DNA from: Temnopleurus reevesii | Lineage: Eukaryota; Echinodermata; Echinoidea; Temnopleuroida; Temnopleuridae | Length of the DNA: 64,000 nucleotides | Assembly (NCBI GenBank): GCA_036244855.1 | Contig: BQKZ01000932.1 | Span: 1 to 64,000, forward strand | Direction of reading: 5' to 3' | In this document: one piece after another, positions 25,405-54,721 of the stretch | Position numbering within the stretch: the stretch's first letter is position 1 | Layout of the letters: each line of letters begins with the position of its first letter | Notes under the pieces: model-generated | What the model saw: only the letters and a program-made list of their open reading frames with translations | What the model was told of the DNA's origin: nothing | Databases searched by the model: none | Position numbers and translations under genes: made by a program

Positions 25405-25575
25405 TATGTCGGACAAGCAAGCAAGCTTTCGGCAAGCTTTCGGGTTGTCAAGAACAACCTTTTTGTATAAAAAATGCAATGAAAATTTGCATCTATTCGT
25501 AAACTGGTCTATATCACATACTGACATCGTGGCAAGAAACATGCATTAATTTGAATTTATTAGTAAACCCAAGGA
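25405..25575 (+). repeat. Dispersed repeat, partner of 23345-23455
   Basis: TGTCGGACAAGCAAGC, GCTTTCGGGTTGTCAAGAAC and TTATTAGTAAACCC are shared. Confidence 0.65.
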
Positions 25576-26652
25576 AATTTTACAGCTGGAATAACATCTC
25601 TTTGAAGTAGGTTCCATGCCGTGTCTTAAAGAATGACGCTCCACTAGGACGGAGAACAATCACTAAAACCGTTGCTAGAATAGCCCTTATTTGTTAACAA
25701 TAACGAAAGTTTTATTGTGATGGTAGTTATATTTTCTCAGGTTTTCGCTGAACAAGTACCGCACTTGAGTAAGCACACATATTAAGTGAAATTTGGTACC
25801 AGCGACCAGAATTTGCAAGAATTAAAACAATGATTTCTACAATTGGGCATTATTGTGTGCACTTTTACCCTAACTTTACTGCGCATCCTAAATTTTTAGA
25901 TCAGTTGATATCTTAAAATCACTCCAGTCGTATTTGGCGGCATGGAACCTCGGACATCAAAGGATCGCCCTATATATTGATCATCTTTTGAATTTGACCA
26001 GGTGTTTCACATTCATGACGCTGAGTTGTCGCTCCATTCATGACACCTCCCTGGTAAACCGGCCTATACCACATAACTACGGTCGGTGGGAAGAAAAGTA
26101 TGAATATATCAGTAAATCGACCTTTTGAAGGTGGAACGGGGGTGTTACAGGTGCTTCTGATCAGACCGTCGTACCTGAGTCACTCGTGCTATTACGTCAT
26201 GTCCAAGAAAAGACCCAAATCTTGGGTCATCCAAAAATAGTTTTGGGGCTCCCCTATAGCTGCTCTCTAACACGACTGTTATCAAATATTATAACACGTA
26301 TTTGCTAAATGTTCAATGGGAAAGTATGGGAATGTGATAACAAAATCGTATTTCAATTGCTCGAATGACTGCCACCTGCAGTGCTTGTTGCTTGGTCGGG
26401 AAAGCTGCAATGCTTGTCTAGTTAGTGACACTAAAGTATGCAATTCGCATTCCGACTATTGAAATAGTTTAGCACATAACTGGGGTTTGACTTTGGGCTG
26501 AGATGAACAAATCTGACTTATTTATAAAAACAACAATCATCTGTTGGCACAAAATTTGGGGCAAGCTGCGGGGAGGTATATAGAGGAACAAAATTGCGGG
26601 TCATAAACGAGGTGCAAATTTTGAACTGAGTACTCTTTTATGGCCGGGAGGG

Positions 26653-26690
26653 CTGTCTCTTATACACATCTAGATGTGTATAAGAGACAG
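26653..26690. other. Tn5 mosaic-end pair (sequencing library adapter artefact)
   Basis: A perfect 38-bp palindrome: CTGTCTCTTATACACATCT immediately followed by its reverse complement. The 19-bp sequence is the Tn5 transposase mosaic end used in Nextera libraries. It lies 50 bp from a single N (26740). It marks a chimeric or untrimmed join, not biology. Confidence 0.97.
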
Positions 26691-27599
26691 AGACTAACCA
26701 TCTCTTGAGTATAGTTTCCTGAGCTAGAAATTAAAAAAANACCATTTCAATGGACATCCTATCGAACAACGTGTTAATTCTATAGATTCATATAATGACA
26801 CGTTTCAATGGATTTGTAACTCATTTCGTGTAACCCTACTGTCTGGCTCCCGTCACTTTGTGAAAACACGGACGAATGTATTATTCAAAACATTGGTAAT
26901 ACATAATCATACAATTATAGTATTTTCTATATAACAAATCAAGGATGACATAGAATTTTAAATGTGTATTTTGTAATAAAATCATATCAATGGAAATGTA
27001 GGAACCCATTAAAAAGTAAGAACTTAATATGGGTCCCTCATAAAACATATTAGACATTGCATTTTACAAACGGTAAATTGTTACATTGACAAAGCTTATC
27101 GAATCTCGGGTGCGCACATGCAATCAAATTTACAACATTAACCAGAACAATATTTGCCACCTTCAATGTTTTATTTCAAGACCGAGATACAAAAAAATGA
27201 AGGACGTCGCTTGTCGTACATGCATTTTCCTGTCAAGAAGGTTGTCCCCCACCAGATATAAAACTGAGATATAAATGACAGGACCCTGATCGAACACTCT
27301 GCATTAAAGTTGACAAACTGTTACTTGTGTTTACTTCAATATTCTATGGTTAATTTTTTAGCGAATTCATCCTGATTCATAAACTAAAAATAATGATGGG
27401 TCTTTTCTTGCGCAATGGAAGTTTCTTATGAGGAGCACTAGCATTATACATGTAATAAGATATCATTTGAGTTATATGCTAGTCTACGGACACTTCAGGG
27501 GCCAAAACCCTTAGTGGCACTTTAGTTATTGTGGTGTCATTAATTAGGGTAAACACGCAACCCCATATTTTTAGTTAATAATTGGAACATTTTGGTACC

Positions 27600-28965
27600 C
27601 GTATTCTTTTTCCTTCTTTTTCTTTCTTCTTCTCTTCTTATTCTTCATCTTCTTTTCCCCCAACTTTTCCTTCTTCTTGGTATTTTCTGTTTCTTCTTCA
27701 TCGTCTTCTTGATTCTTCTTTTCCTCCTCCTCATTCTCCTCTTTATTCTTATCTTCTTCTTTTTCATCTTCTATTCTTTTTCTTCTTCTTCTTCTTCTTT
27801 TTCTTCATATTTTTTTCTAAATTTCTTATCCTATCAATCGATTGATCTATCCCTCTTTAAGGACCAATAAATTGGTCAATCCAGACTGTACACCAATAAA
27901 TCAATAAATAAATCAATCAATCAATCAAAATATCAGTTATTCTTAATCCGTTCCTTCCTCTTCCTCTTCTTCTTCTTCTTCTTCTTCTTCATATTTTCTT
28001 TAACTTGCATTTCATATTCCTTCGCTTTCTTGTCAAATATATGACTCAAGAATTGGATCACATCTCAAATAGGCCGAACAAGTGTTGGCCTTATACCCAA
28101 GAAACTTGACAACGGATAAACCAGGGCAAGTACATCCAATGACTTGTAGCGCTGGGGATTTGTTAATTCATTTTTACTCATACTATCAATCAATTAATCT
28201 ATCAATCTTTCAATTGATGAATCAGCTAACTAATCTGCCGCTAAAATGACCAATAAATGTGTCTCATCAGGCACCATACCAATCAATTAACAAATTTTTG
28301 TTTTTCTTCTCCTTTTTCGCCGTTTTCTTTTTCTTTTTCTTCTTTTTCTTCTTCCTCCTCCTCCTCTTCTTCTTCTTCTTCCTTCTTCTTTTTCCTCTTT
28401 ATCCCCCTTCTTATCTTCTTCTTTGTTTCTTGTTATCTTTTTCACCTTCTTCTTCATTTTCCTCGACAAGTAACATTTTTGACACCTATTAAAATTGGAA
28501 AAATTCTGCAACATATTAGTTATTCTTCTTCCTTTTCTTGCATTTCTTATTCCTTCACTATGTTATATTGTGTGTCAAGTATAATTATGACTCGAGAATT
28601 TGATAAATTTTCAAATACGCCAAACATATGTTGGCCTTATACCAAAGAAGCTTGACAAGCAATAAACCAGGGCAAGTACATTGATCCAATTGACTTGTGG
28701 CGCTGGAGATGGGTTATCCTTCCTTTACCAATAATACTAATCAATCAATCAATCATTCGATTGATGAATCAACTAACTAATATATCGCAAAAAGAGCTAA
28801 TATATGCGTAAATTCAGGATCTTTACCAATCAATCAATCGATCAATCAACTAACCAATGCATTTTTCTTCTCTTTCGTCTTCTTCTTCTCCTTTTTATTC
28901 TTCTTCATCTTCTTCTCCTCCTCCTCCTTCTCCTGCTTCTTCTTCTTCAGTTTTAATGAATTGAT
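27600..28965 (+). repeat. CTT-rich polypyrimidine microsatellites
   Basis: Runs at 27600-27830, 27958-27995, 28303-28460 and 28862-28955. They give Phe/Ser/Leu-rich or Lys/Arg/Glu-rich frames that are not genes. The blocks around 28020-28150 and 28540-28700 repeat each other (GGCCTTATACC, GGGCAAGTACAT). Confidence 0.9.
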
Positions 28966-29345
28966 GAACCAACCAATTCATCTATCGCTCAAATGACCAA
29001 TAAATGCGTCAATTAACTATCGACCAACCAACATATCATTTTCCCATTCAATCCGTCAATCAATCTATCAATCAATCAATCAATCAATCAATCAATTAAT
29101 CAATCAATCACTTAATCAATCAATCAATAAGCTATGTAACGAATCTATGAGAGGATCAAGGTCTTAGAGGGAGACAGCAGGAATGTCTGCTATCAAAGTC
29201 ATCCGTAGAGTTAACAAATAACAAAATCTAAACTGTCACTCCCCTCATTAAGTTTTCACCAATAAATTGAATGAATGAATCGATCAATCAATAATCAAAT
29301 GGATGAATGAATCAATTACTCAATCAAGAACTGAATGAATGAATG
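28735..29345 (+). repeat. AATC tetranucleotide repeats
   Basis: Imperfect AATC/AATG runs, densest at 29050-29130; further runs at about 27895-27930 and 29755-29830. Confidence 0.9.
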
Positions 29346-29348
29346 AAC

Positions 29349-29680
29349 AGATTAGAGCTTCTTTCTCAGCACAATCCAACCCGAAATCTTCGATCAGCAG
29401 ACCAAGCATTGCTGTCGGAATCGCTCAGCCGTAAAAAAAACCTGGAGCGATGGAGTCTTCTACATCTCCGGGCTAAAACTGTAGCCTTACCCACTTTACC
29501 AGAAGAGCAGAGATGCAAACAATTTTTAGTCCTAACTAAAGACCTATCTGTTCCCCAACTCCCTTGTCGTTACAAGAATAACCAAATCATACCACCACTG
29601 GGAGTTCTTGGACTGATTGGGACATTGAAATCTGTGCATTTATTTGGGTAATTAAGCGCCTAAGCACCCAGCCGAGGCGG
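29349..29680 (+). mobile_element. LINE-type retrotransposon 3' remnant
   Basis: Reads NPTRNLRSADQALLSES, which resembles the end of LINE reverse-transcriptase ORFs (TRNLRS... then a KTxGDRxFxxSGxKLW-like stretch, here frameshifted with a TAG, and a closing LKSVHLF). It is followed by GCGCTATATAAGAGG and a CAT microsatellite, a typical LINE/SINE tail. Broken and short. Confidence 0.5.
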
Positions 29681-29699
29681 AAACCGGCGCTATATAAGA

Positions 29700-29745
29700 G
29701 GCCATCATCATCATCATCATCATCATCATTATCATCATTATCATC
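29700..29745 (+). repeat. CAT microsatellite
   Basis: Follows the LINE remnant tail. Confidence 0.9.
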
Positions 29746-31269
29746 TATGATCCTTTGATTGATTGATTGATTGAATGAATAAATGAATCAATCAATCAAT
29801 GAATAATAAATGAATCAGTCAATCAACTAAATACAAAACTAATATCTCAAACAATCAGTCAATAAATTATCTGGCTCAATCAACATACTGACGAATCCAT
29901 TAAAAAATGAACACTTTGACCGATAAACAAAAAGCAATAGGTACAAGATTTACCAAATAAGATATAAGCAAATTACCCTTCTTAGTTCTATGGAATTGTT
30001 AACCAGCACCAGTGGGGCCAAAATGATTTCCTCATACAAAGCTCTGGGATGAAGAGCTATTATTGGAGCACAAAAGATTGTCACTTAAAAGCTTTGTACA
30101 TTAAAAGTACTTGAGTGCCCCTGGCCATCCCATTACATGACCCAGACATCCAAACAACCAATCGTTCATCACATGTTGCTAAAAAGTTACAAACTATTGC
30201 AAGTTCATTGGCACTTGTCAATTACCATCAATGTTTCGTGCACATCAAATCATGCACAAAAGAAAATGCACAATTCAAATTACAACAGATTAACATTTTA
30301 TTTGCAATTAATCAAAACTTTCTAGCAACACCCCCTAAATCTACAAAGCATCAAAGACAGAACAGACATTTCTTGTAACTGAATTTTTATTTGAACATTA
30401 TAAGGGACACCACAGTAACAGTTTTTCACATATGACCAATAAATTATGGAGAAAAAATCTGGTTTCTTTTTACACGATTAAAGAGTTACTTTTACAAGGA
30501 AAATAAAACCTTGGAAATTTTAGACAAACAAATTTTAGAGTAAACATATATTGAGCAATTTAGAATGTAAGAAAGCCAAAGAAGAAACTAAAAGAGAAAG
30601 AAAGAGAGAAAGAGAGGAAGAGAGAAGGACAAGATATAGCAAAAGATGGCGATATATCAAATTAAGTACAATTGGTAAAAACTTTGGAGATGAAGCAAGA
30701 ATAAATAGCAGATGAGTGACGGACAAAAAAAATAATCCTAATTCACGTCTGAAAATTCATTTAGCTCTTGTCACATTCAATAGTGACAATTTTCAGCAAA
30801 ATTTTACCTGGAAATTTGTTTCATAAATCACATTTTTAAGTTAGAGTTGGGATAGATTTGATTTGCATGAATGTTGGAAAGAAACACGCCAAAATTCAAA
30901 TCACTGATAAATATCACGTTTTTCTGCGGGATTATCATAACTAACTTTTGTTAAAATCTTTTGAATTTTCCAGAAGTTAGTATTGATATCCTATACCGGT
31001 AATAGCATACATTGTGTTCAACACATGTAACGTGAATTATTCTTGCTCCATCCCCAAATTCAAACAAGAAAAAGGCATCTATTTTCAAATTTTCAAAAAC
31101 AAGAAATAAAAATAAATTGAGGCTGTCATTCAAGTCAATGCATAACCTCTCTGCATTTCAAATTTTTCACATTCACAAAACATTCTGATTTTTTTTTCGT
31201 ATGTTGAAATATTCACAATTTGACCACTATTCATAGTAATAATAATCATACTTCTTTAAATTCTTGTTA

Positions 31270-31500
<231 letters not shown>

Positions 31501-32611
31501 TTATTTTTGGAACAGATTTCATGTAGAAAGCAAGACTTTGAATGGAGTAAAATCCCTATCACGTCTGAAAATGACTTCCGGGTATCATTTCACATGTTAA
31601 TTAATAATTTTCCTATAATTAATTTTCAGTTTTCCTTTAACTTCACTGTGATTTTTTTAAATACGAGTTAGAAGCAAAAAAAAAAAAGTCAAGCCATTTT
31701 TAGAGGGTCAGTCGATTATGGGCACCCAAACAATTTTTATTGCCATATATCTAGCAACAAACCTCTTTAATTTTTGTAGATTTTCGTTTTTCTCAAACCT
31801 CAATGCCAATTATGCCAATACACGAGGCAAAAAGAAATCTGTTTATACATACACAAGACCTATTCACAGGAGATAATTTTATACAGAATATTCATAGATA
31901 TCTTCAATTCAGGTTTCCGCAAGGAAACTCAAATATATGAATTTCAATAGCTCAACTCAATGGTATAGTCAAATTAAGTTTGTTCAAACTTCCCTTTAAG
32001 TTAAGCTGCCAACTATGTTTTTAAAATACCTATGCATGTTGCCAGGTCCATGATTCGTCAAAGGCGTTGGGAAAGACATTTTGCGCTGATGGAAAAAACT
32101 GGAGGCAGAATAAATCTATCAATTGTTGGAAATTAACAGATTCTGTATTGGATACAGACGAATAAAAAACATTGTGAGTTTCCTTGTTTTCTTTTGTTAT
32201 TGTTGTAGTTTTAGAAATTAGTGGGGAGCATGCCGTTGACTACTTTCTGTTAACAATACCTGAAAATTGTAACAAGTGAAAAGTACAAATACTTCAGCTG
32301 TTAGTCCAAAGTAAGGTTGAGATGGAGAAAGATAAAACAAAGAAAGAGGGTAAGAAAGAGAGAAGGATGAGGAGGGAAAGAAAAGGGAAGAAAGAGGAAG
32401 AAAGAGAAAGAAATAGAGAGAAAAAAGAAAGAGAATGGAGATAGAGTAAGGCACCATAATGATAACCCTACCTCCTAATTCCATACAGTTAATTAACAGG
32501 AGAGAAAGAAAACATTGCTATGTTAAGCGCATACGGAATGCTCTATTTCTGGGTGTGTTAACATTTTACCAATTGGCAGCTCAAATCCATAAGAGAAGTG
32601 GGAACAAACCG

Positions 32612-32617
32612 TTTATT
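32612..32617 (-). terminator. AATAAA downstream of the possible small gene
   Basis: Canonical signal on the - strand 175 nt after the candidate TGA. Confidence 0.3.
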
Positions 32618-32791
32618 TTTACACTTCACACAAGACAAGTATAGGACGTTCACAAAAAAATCAGAGATATATTTACAACCTAGACAAAAAAATTTCTTAG
32701 TACAAATATGATATTTCCCTTTGTCAAACTATCATACCTTCTATATGCACATCCTTCAAATACATCATCATCATCTTCATCATCATGATAA

Positions 32792-32910
32792 TCATCTTGA
32801 TAATAATGTAAGCCCATGATCTGGATCATGTCTTGCAGTGTTCAAGAAACTGACCAAAGCACTCTGAGTATTATCATCCCAGTGACTGGGTTCAACAAAC
32901 TTCAGTGCTC
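32792..32910 (-). CDS. Possible terminal exon of the same small gene
   Basis: After the acceptor CTCCCGACAG the frame reads ALKFVEPSHWDDNTQSALVS, then FLNTARHDPDHGLTLLSR and TGA. It has 39 open codons with varied composition including Trp. No family recognised. A different acceptor at about 32960 (TGTCATTTCAG) gives a shorter competing end (DFVLGTSAPLGNG...). Pairing with 33485-33245 is inference. Confidence 0.25.
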
Positions 32911-33170
32911 CTGTCGGGAGCATTATAGCAAGTTACATGTTATCCCATTGCCTAATGGAGCTGATGTTCCAAGTACAAAGTCAACTGAAATGACAGAATT
33001 CAGTAGCCAATATTTCAAGTCCACAGATATGAAACACACCAAAATAGTAAGCTAACTATTTTCAACAAAGGTGTCATGTAACAAAATTTGGCAGGACTTT
33101 GTGATTTTGGATATACCTTTGTTAAACAAACCTTATGGGGTTGCAATGATTGTTTGCGCACAATAGTGTG

Positions 33171-33485
33171 TTACCAAAAAGCTTCTAACACAAGCGTGTC
33201 CGCAAACCCCTCATGAAAAAAATGACGAGGAGAATGACTTTGGGTGTTCACATCACTTTGAAAACAACTTTCAAAAGCAGAAAGGAGTTTTGCAGAGACA
33301 AACAACGACTGCTGAACACAAATTACAAGGTCAATCGTATGTTGATAAACACTTTCTGACTTTGCAATGACAATGTTCCGATTTTGCGATATTTTCAGAT
33401 TCTTTAAATATCTTGTTAGGTTTTCACAAGTACCAAACAAATATTTGTCCATGATATCGAGTCTTAATCTTTCAGATTCGCTCAT
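33171..33485 (-). CDS. Possible first exon of a small unrecognised gene
   Basis: Open frame of 104 codons starting MSESERLRLDIMDKYL with a balanced, helix-prone composition (SVYQHTIDLVICVQQSLF). I do not recognise a family. Supporting context: about 70 nt upstream is a YY1-like CAAAATGGCTGC, common near metazoan housekeeping start sites, and a short upstream ORF. Downstream on the same strand are an open exon-like segment (32910-32792) and an AATAAA (32617-32612). A weak donor (GTGATG) after ESCFQ would join it in phase to 32910 (RALKFVEP). None of the splice sites is strong. It may also be a chance ORF. Confidence 0.3.
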   Translation of the reverse strand: MSESERLRLDIMDKYLFGTCENLTRYLKNLKISQNRNIVIAKSESVYQHTIDLVICVQQSLFVSAKLLSAFESCFQSDVNTQSHSPRHFFHEGFADTLVLEAFW

Positions 33486-34046
33486 ATTTCGAGTTTTTGA
33501 GGGGATACAGCCCTAATGAATTGAAGGGAATATTTGTAGTGAGGAACTGCAAGCAGCCATTTTGTTTGTAAACATTATGCAACAGACTTTGCAAAGAAAA
33601 ATAGGACATTCTTGTCTAATGCACAGCTCCACTTTTTTTCTACAATTTAAATGTGACTGCCTACACAAACACTTTACACTTATCGGATAAATTCATGATT
33701 CCATATCTTAATTCTTTTTAAAAATTACAATAGATGAAATCCAAAAATAGAGCATACTGTTTTCACATCACAATTTTGAACTTGACTTTTTGAATATCAT
33801 AATTTGCATTTTCACACTACCATAAAACACTGAAGACCAAAAGATGAACATTGTAAATGGGTCTTAGCCTGACGTATTCAATTAAGTACAACATGATTTT
33901 CGTATTCTTCAAATTGCTTACGATCAATATCTCCATGAGTTTGCGTCATGTTTGGGAAATTTGGAAACAGATAAAACATCACATTGACATACCTTGCAAC
34001 GACAAAACCTTTCAGCGAGACAACACTCCATTCGGCAGTTAAGCGT

Positions 34047-34052
34047 TTTATT
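34047..34052 (-). terminator. AATAAA candidate downstream of JNK
   Basis: First canonical hexamer I could find on the - strand after the JNK stop, about 2.4 kb downstream. It would imply a long 3' UTR. Weak evidence. Confidence 0.2.
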
Positions 34053-34409
34053 CACTATCGAAGACTTGACGCACACTTAGCTTTCCTTTTCTCTATCAAC
34101 AATATTTACAAAGCTTTTCTAGCAAAGGAGAATAATCAAAGGTATCAGCGTGAAATTACAAAAATTTGAGCACATACTCTCTGTTGTTGTGAAATCCTGC
34201 ACTTTCTTCCACAGAAGAAACTGGTGTGCAGCGGCATTTTGTTTAAGGAATTATGCAATTTTTTCAAAAGAACATTGTTAGTTTAAGAGTGGAAAATCTA
34301 CTGTTCTGCATCAGGTGAAACGCTCAATTTATACAGATTCCTCTTGATGGTAAATTAATGGCAGAATAGTTCAAGAATGACAGATGGGATGCATGCCTGT
34401 AGATCAATA

Positions 34410-34703
34410 ATAAATAATAATGAACGGCTTTTGTATAGCGCTTATCAACTCTTCATGAGAATTCCCTAAGCGCTCTACAATTGCAGCATTATTACCCTGG
34501 CTTTAGCCCGGTAGCCACCCTGCAGCGCAGTTGGCGTTTCAAGGAATAAATATTCCTACCAGGCACCCATTCACCTCACCTGGGTTGAGTGCAGCACAAT
34601 GTGGATGGATTTCTTGCTGAAGGAAATTAACGCCCTGGGTGGGACTCGAACCTACGACCCTCTGGTTGAAAGGCGAGATCAGAACCGCTACACTACGGCG
34701 CCT
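34410..34703 (-). mobile_element. tRNA-derived SINE, full-length copy
   Basis: Best-preserved copy in the window: GGCGCCGTAGTGTAGCGG, B box GGTTCGAGTCCC, the TGCTGCACTCAACCC body and the AGCGCTATACAAAAG tail. Confidence 0.88.
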
Positions 34704-35635
34704 TCCCTTCTGCATGCAGTTTTACACAGTAAATTCCAAGTTGTTTCAATGACCATGAAAAGTGTCCATCACACAGATAAATTCACGACGATTTCAAGAC
34801 GTAATGTCTCGGATTGACCTAATCGTATCTGACTGTTGCACATCTGCTACAAAATCTTGAAAGTTATTTTTCATAAATTTCCTGGAGGATTTTACCCCAC
34901 TACCTTTGATTAATCTCCCTTATGCATCTTATATGATAATAATAATAATAATAGTTATTACTTCTCTTGTATACATACAACTTTAGAACAGCAATTCTTA
35001 TAACGATGACAGAGATATATTTTCATACCTCCTCTTTCTTCACCCTATCCGCATTAGTACATGGTAAACATAGATGTTACTTTGCAAAAGTAGCTAGGTT
35101 TTCCGAACGATCGAAGAGGAGCATTCGAAAGAAGAAAAAAACAGAAAGATGTTAAGGTTGGAGAACGTGCTGTTTAAACTCTTATACTTTGCCTACGACC
35201 TTTTGCCACAAACCCTTCGTGTTGATGTAATAAAGGCACCTGAGTTAAGTATGCTTTCATGCTACTCAGCTACACGTTAAAGTCAACTTATAATATATGG
35301 TATCAAAGTATGAAATCATATCATCCTCTTTTTTTTTTAAATGGTACCTGTTCTTAACACTCAAGAAAGTTCAAGAGGTATTTCACAAAATCACTTGAGA
35401 AACAGGTTGGCTGTTAATATTCAGGGCAGCAATGCAATGACTAAATTGTTTAGGACTAGGAGTAATGAGACCAAGGCCAGGATGATGTCACATTGTGATA
35501 CTATCAAGAACAGTACACTGTGAAATGAACATTCCAAAAGAAAAATAACCAATATTAAATTTTGATGTTTAGATATTTTGCAACGAGGCATGGACCAGCA
35601 TTTAAAAAATGCAATCACAATAACCTGATGCACTA

Positions 35636-35812
35636 AGGGGGTGTTGCTCAAAAGTTGCAATTGATCGCAAAGTTGCAGTTGATCGGAACGCGCCAATCAA
35701 GATCATTGTTTCATGCGCGTCTTGTTAAATGTGCGTACCGTGCGCGAAAATGCGCGTTACAATGTGCAAAGTTGCAGTTGATCTGCAGTTGACTTTGAGC
35801 AACACCCCCTAA
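35636..35812. mobile_element. MITE, family GGGGTGTTGCTCAAAAGTTG
   Basis: Best copy: GGGGGTGTTGCTCAAAAG left, GAGCAACACCCCCT right, arms rich in GTTGCAGTTGATC. 177 bp, no ORF. This family has at least seven copies here. Confidence 0.85.
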
Positions 35813-36498
35813 GACTGCTTATATTTGATTAAACATGTTGCAACTGTGCATGGGCCTGCACTTTCAAAACGAAATCCTGAATGTGTGGAAGCAGGCTGAG
35901 CTTCAATGTGCGTTTGACATCATCAGTCACAACTAGCACTATCAAAATGAACTTCAAATTCAAGAACTTTTGTGACTGCAACAGCAGAATGAATGTATCT
36001 GAGAATGATATAGAAACAAATGAGTCCAAATTGTTCCATTTTTGGGGTTAAATTCAGTAAATATCAGCAATACTTAAACACAACGGCCAATATCACACAA
36101 TTTCACAGGGCAGGAATATACTTTTTCAACTAAAAAATGATCAATAAATCAAAATTTGTAACTCCTTTTCAAGATCACTACAATATGCAATCGGAAAATA
36201 CTTTAACCAATACCACTGTAAACTCCACATGGATTATAATAATGACAAAATTCTTTGAGGAAAATGAAAATAACAGTACCAGTGCGATCTATAATGCAAA
36301 CATTAATGCAAATATATCATTACATGTTCACAAGGCAGGAATATTGGAAAATTGAAATAAAATGACTGATAAGATATCCGCATTACTGCTACCCTTTGCA
36401 GAGAAAGAGCATATCCACTGATAGCTCACTGAGAGAGTAACAAGAAGGGACTGTGGCGTTGACTCCGGTCGTAGGTCAAAGGTCAAAGTCATCCCTGG

Positions 36499-53724
<17,226 letters not shown>

Positions 53725-53820
53725 TCAGCGTATTGGCTGCACCTGGGTAGAGTGAGGGGAAAAGAGATACATTTGTTAGATATCATACTTATTTATAAGT
53801 ATAATATGTGATATAAGATG

Positions 53821-53937
53821 GTAGAAATGTGAATTGAGTTGATGATAGTTGAACTGGTGATGGTTGGGCTGATGGTGATTTAGCTTTGTGCCTGCCATCT
53901 GCCCTCAGCTTATAAGCTGCACCTGGGTAGACAGAAG
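53821..53937 (-). pseudogene. Upstream copy of JNK exon 1 head, with its own ATG
   Basis: Near-identical to 53641-53757. It carries an ATG (53898-53896) and the same first 23 codons of JNK. It then runs into non-homologous sequence and stops at TAA 53778-53776, a 40-codon ORF. It lies in the JNK 5' leader or just upstream. Confidence 0.85.
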
Positions 53938-54369
53938 GGGTATAGTTAGTTATATATCACGCTTTATATACATGTACAATGCTGTACATACAAAACTCAA
54001 GAATGAATTTAACTTTGTGCCTTTCATTTAAGAATTAAAATGATTCTACTGTAAATCATGTCGACCTCTATTCATATATCTTTAAATACATTTTATAAAT
54101 TTAGGTTACAATAAGAAAGATTTAAAGAGAGAATAAAGTCACAATTTCTTGAAAAATCTTTACCTCATATTTTCAAATTTGTAATTCAAACAACACAGAT
54201 ACATTTATCCATATAAATTGCTTTAATTTTGACTGGTAATTAGTCAACAACTTTTTCATCAGCTGTTTTTATCGCTACTCAAATGAATACATGAAGTACA
54301 ACATGAATTTCTTAAGGAGAGGACATGTAAAAAGATCCTGTGATCTACAAAAAGGCAGGATCGTTCACA

Positions 54370-54440
54370 AGCTAAAACCGATGACCGAGATTACGTCGGC
54401 GCCAATAGGTTGACACGCGGTAGACGGTACTTCTATTAAT
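54370..54440 (-). promoter_or_regulatory. Possible JNK promoter segment
   Basis: A short GC-rich island in AT-rich DNA about 650 bp upstream of the JNK start. It has a CCAAT box on the + strand inside GGCGCCAATAGG and a CRE-like GACGTAAT on the - strand. It is not repetitive elsewhere in the window. No TATA box was identified. Confidence 0.25.
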
Positions 54441-54721
54441 GATTTCCCCTTTCTCCTCGTTCACTTATAAAATGTATCTTTAGCATACCATGACTGATAG
54501 TCTTGGCGATCTAGACTTGAAGCTCAGAATATTAGATGTATGAAGGAAAAATACAGACCTAATCCAGGCAATTCATAAAGTATTGTATTGGAGAAATTGG
54601 TAAAGAGGGAAAACTAGCATACATGTAGATACGAGCAAAACTGCCTTTCATACACCTTTCGTAGATGGAGGCTTGGTACATGCAGTCTTAGCACCATTTA
54701 AACACATTTCATACTCCTGCA

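Larger units (their letters stand above)
19400..27590. other. Intergenic DNA with MITEs
   Basis: Apart from the elements listed I see no exon-like open frame with splice sites or recognisable protein. Mostly AT-rich. Confidence 0.7.

Noticed and set aside
26653..26690. Perfect palindrome as an operator or hairpin terminator
   Set aside because: Exact match to the Tn5 mosaic end in both orientations; an adapter artefact.
27582..28655. Phe/Ser/Leu-rich open frames
   Set aside because: Products of CTT microsatellites; no real composition or domain.
29050..29130. Regular AATC repeats as a CRISPR-like array
   Set aside because: Simple tetranucleotide microsatellite in a eukaryotic genome, without spacers.
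34599..34705. tRNA gene
   Set aside because: A and B boxes are present, but they belong to a SINE with the same body and tail as four other copies; no cloverleaf recognised.
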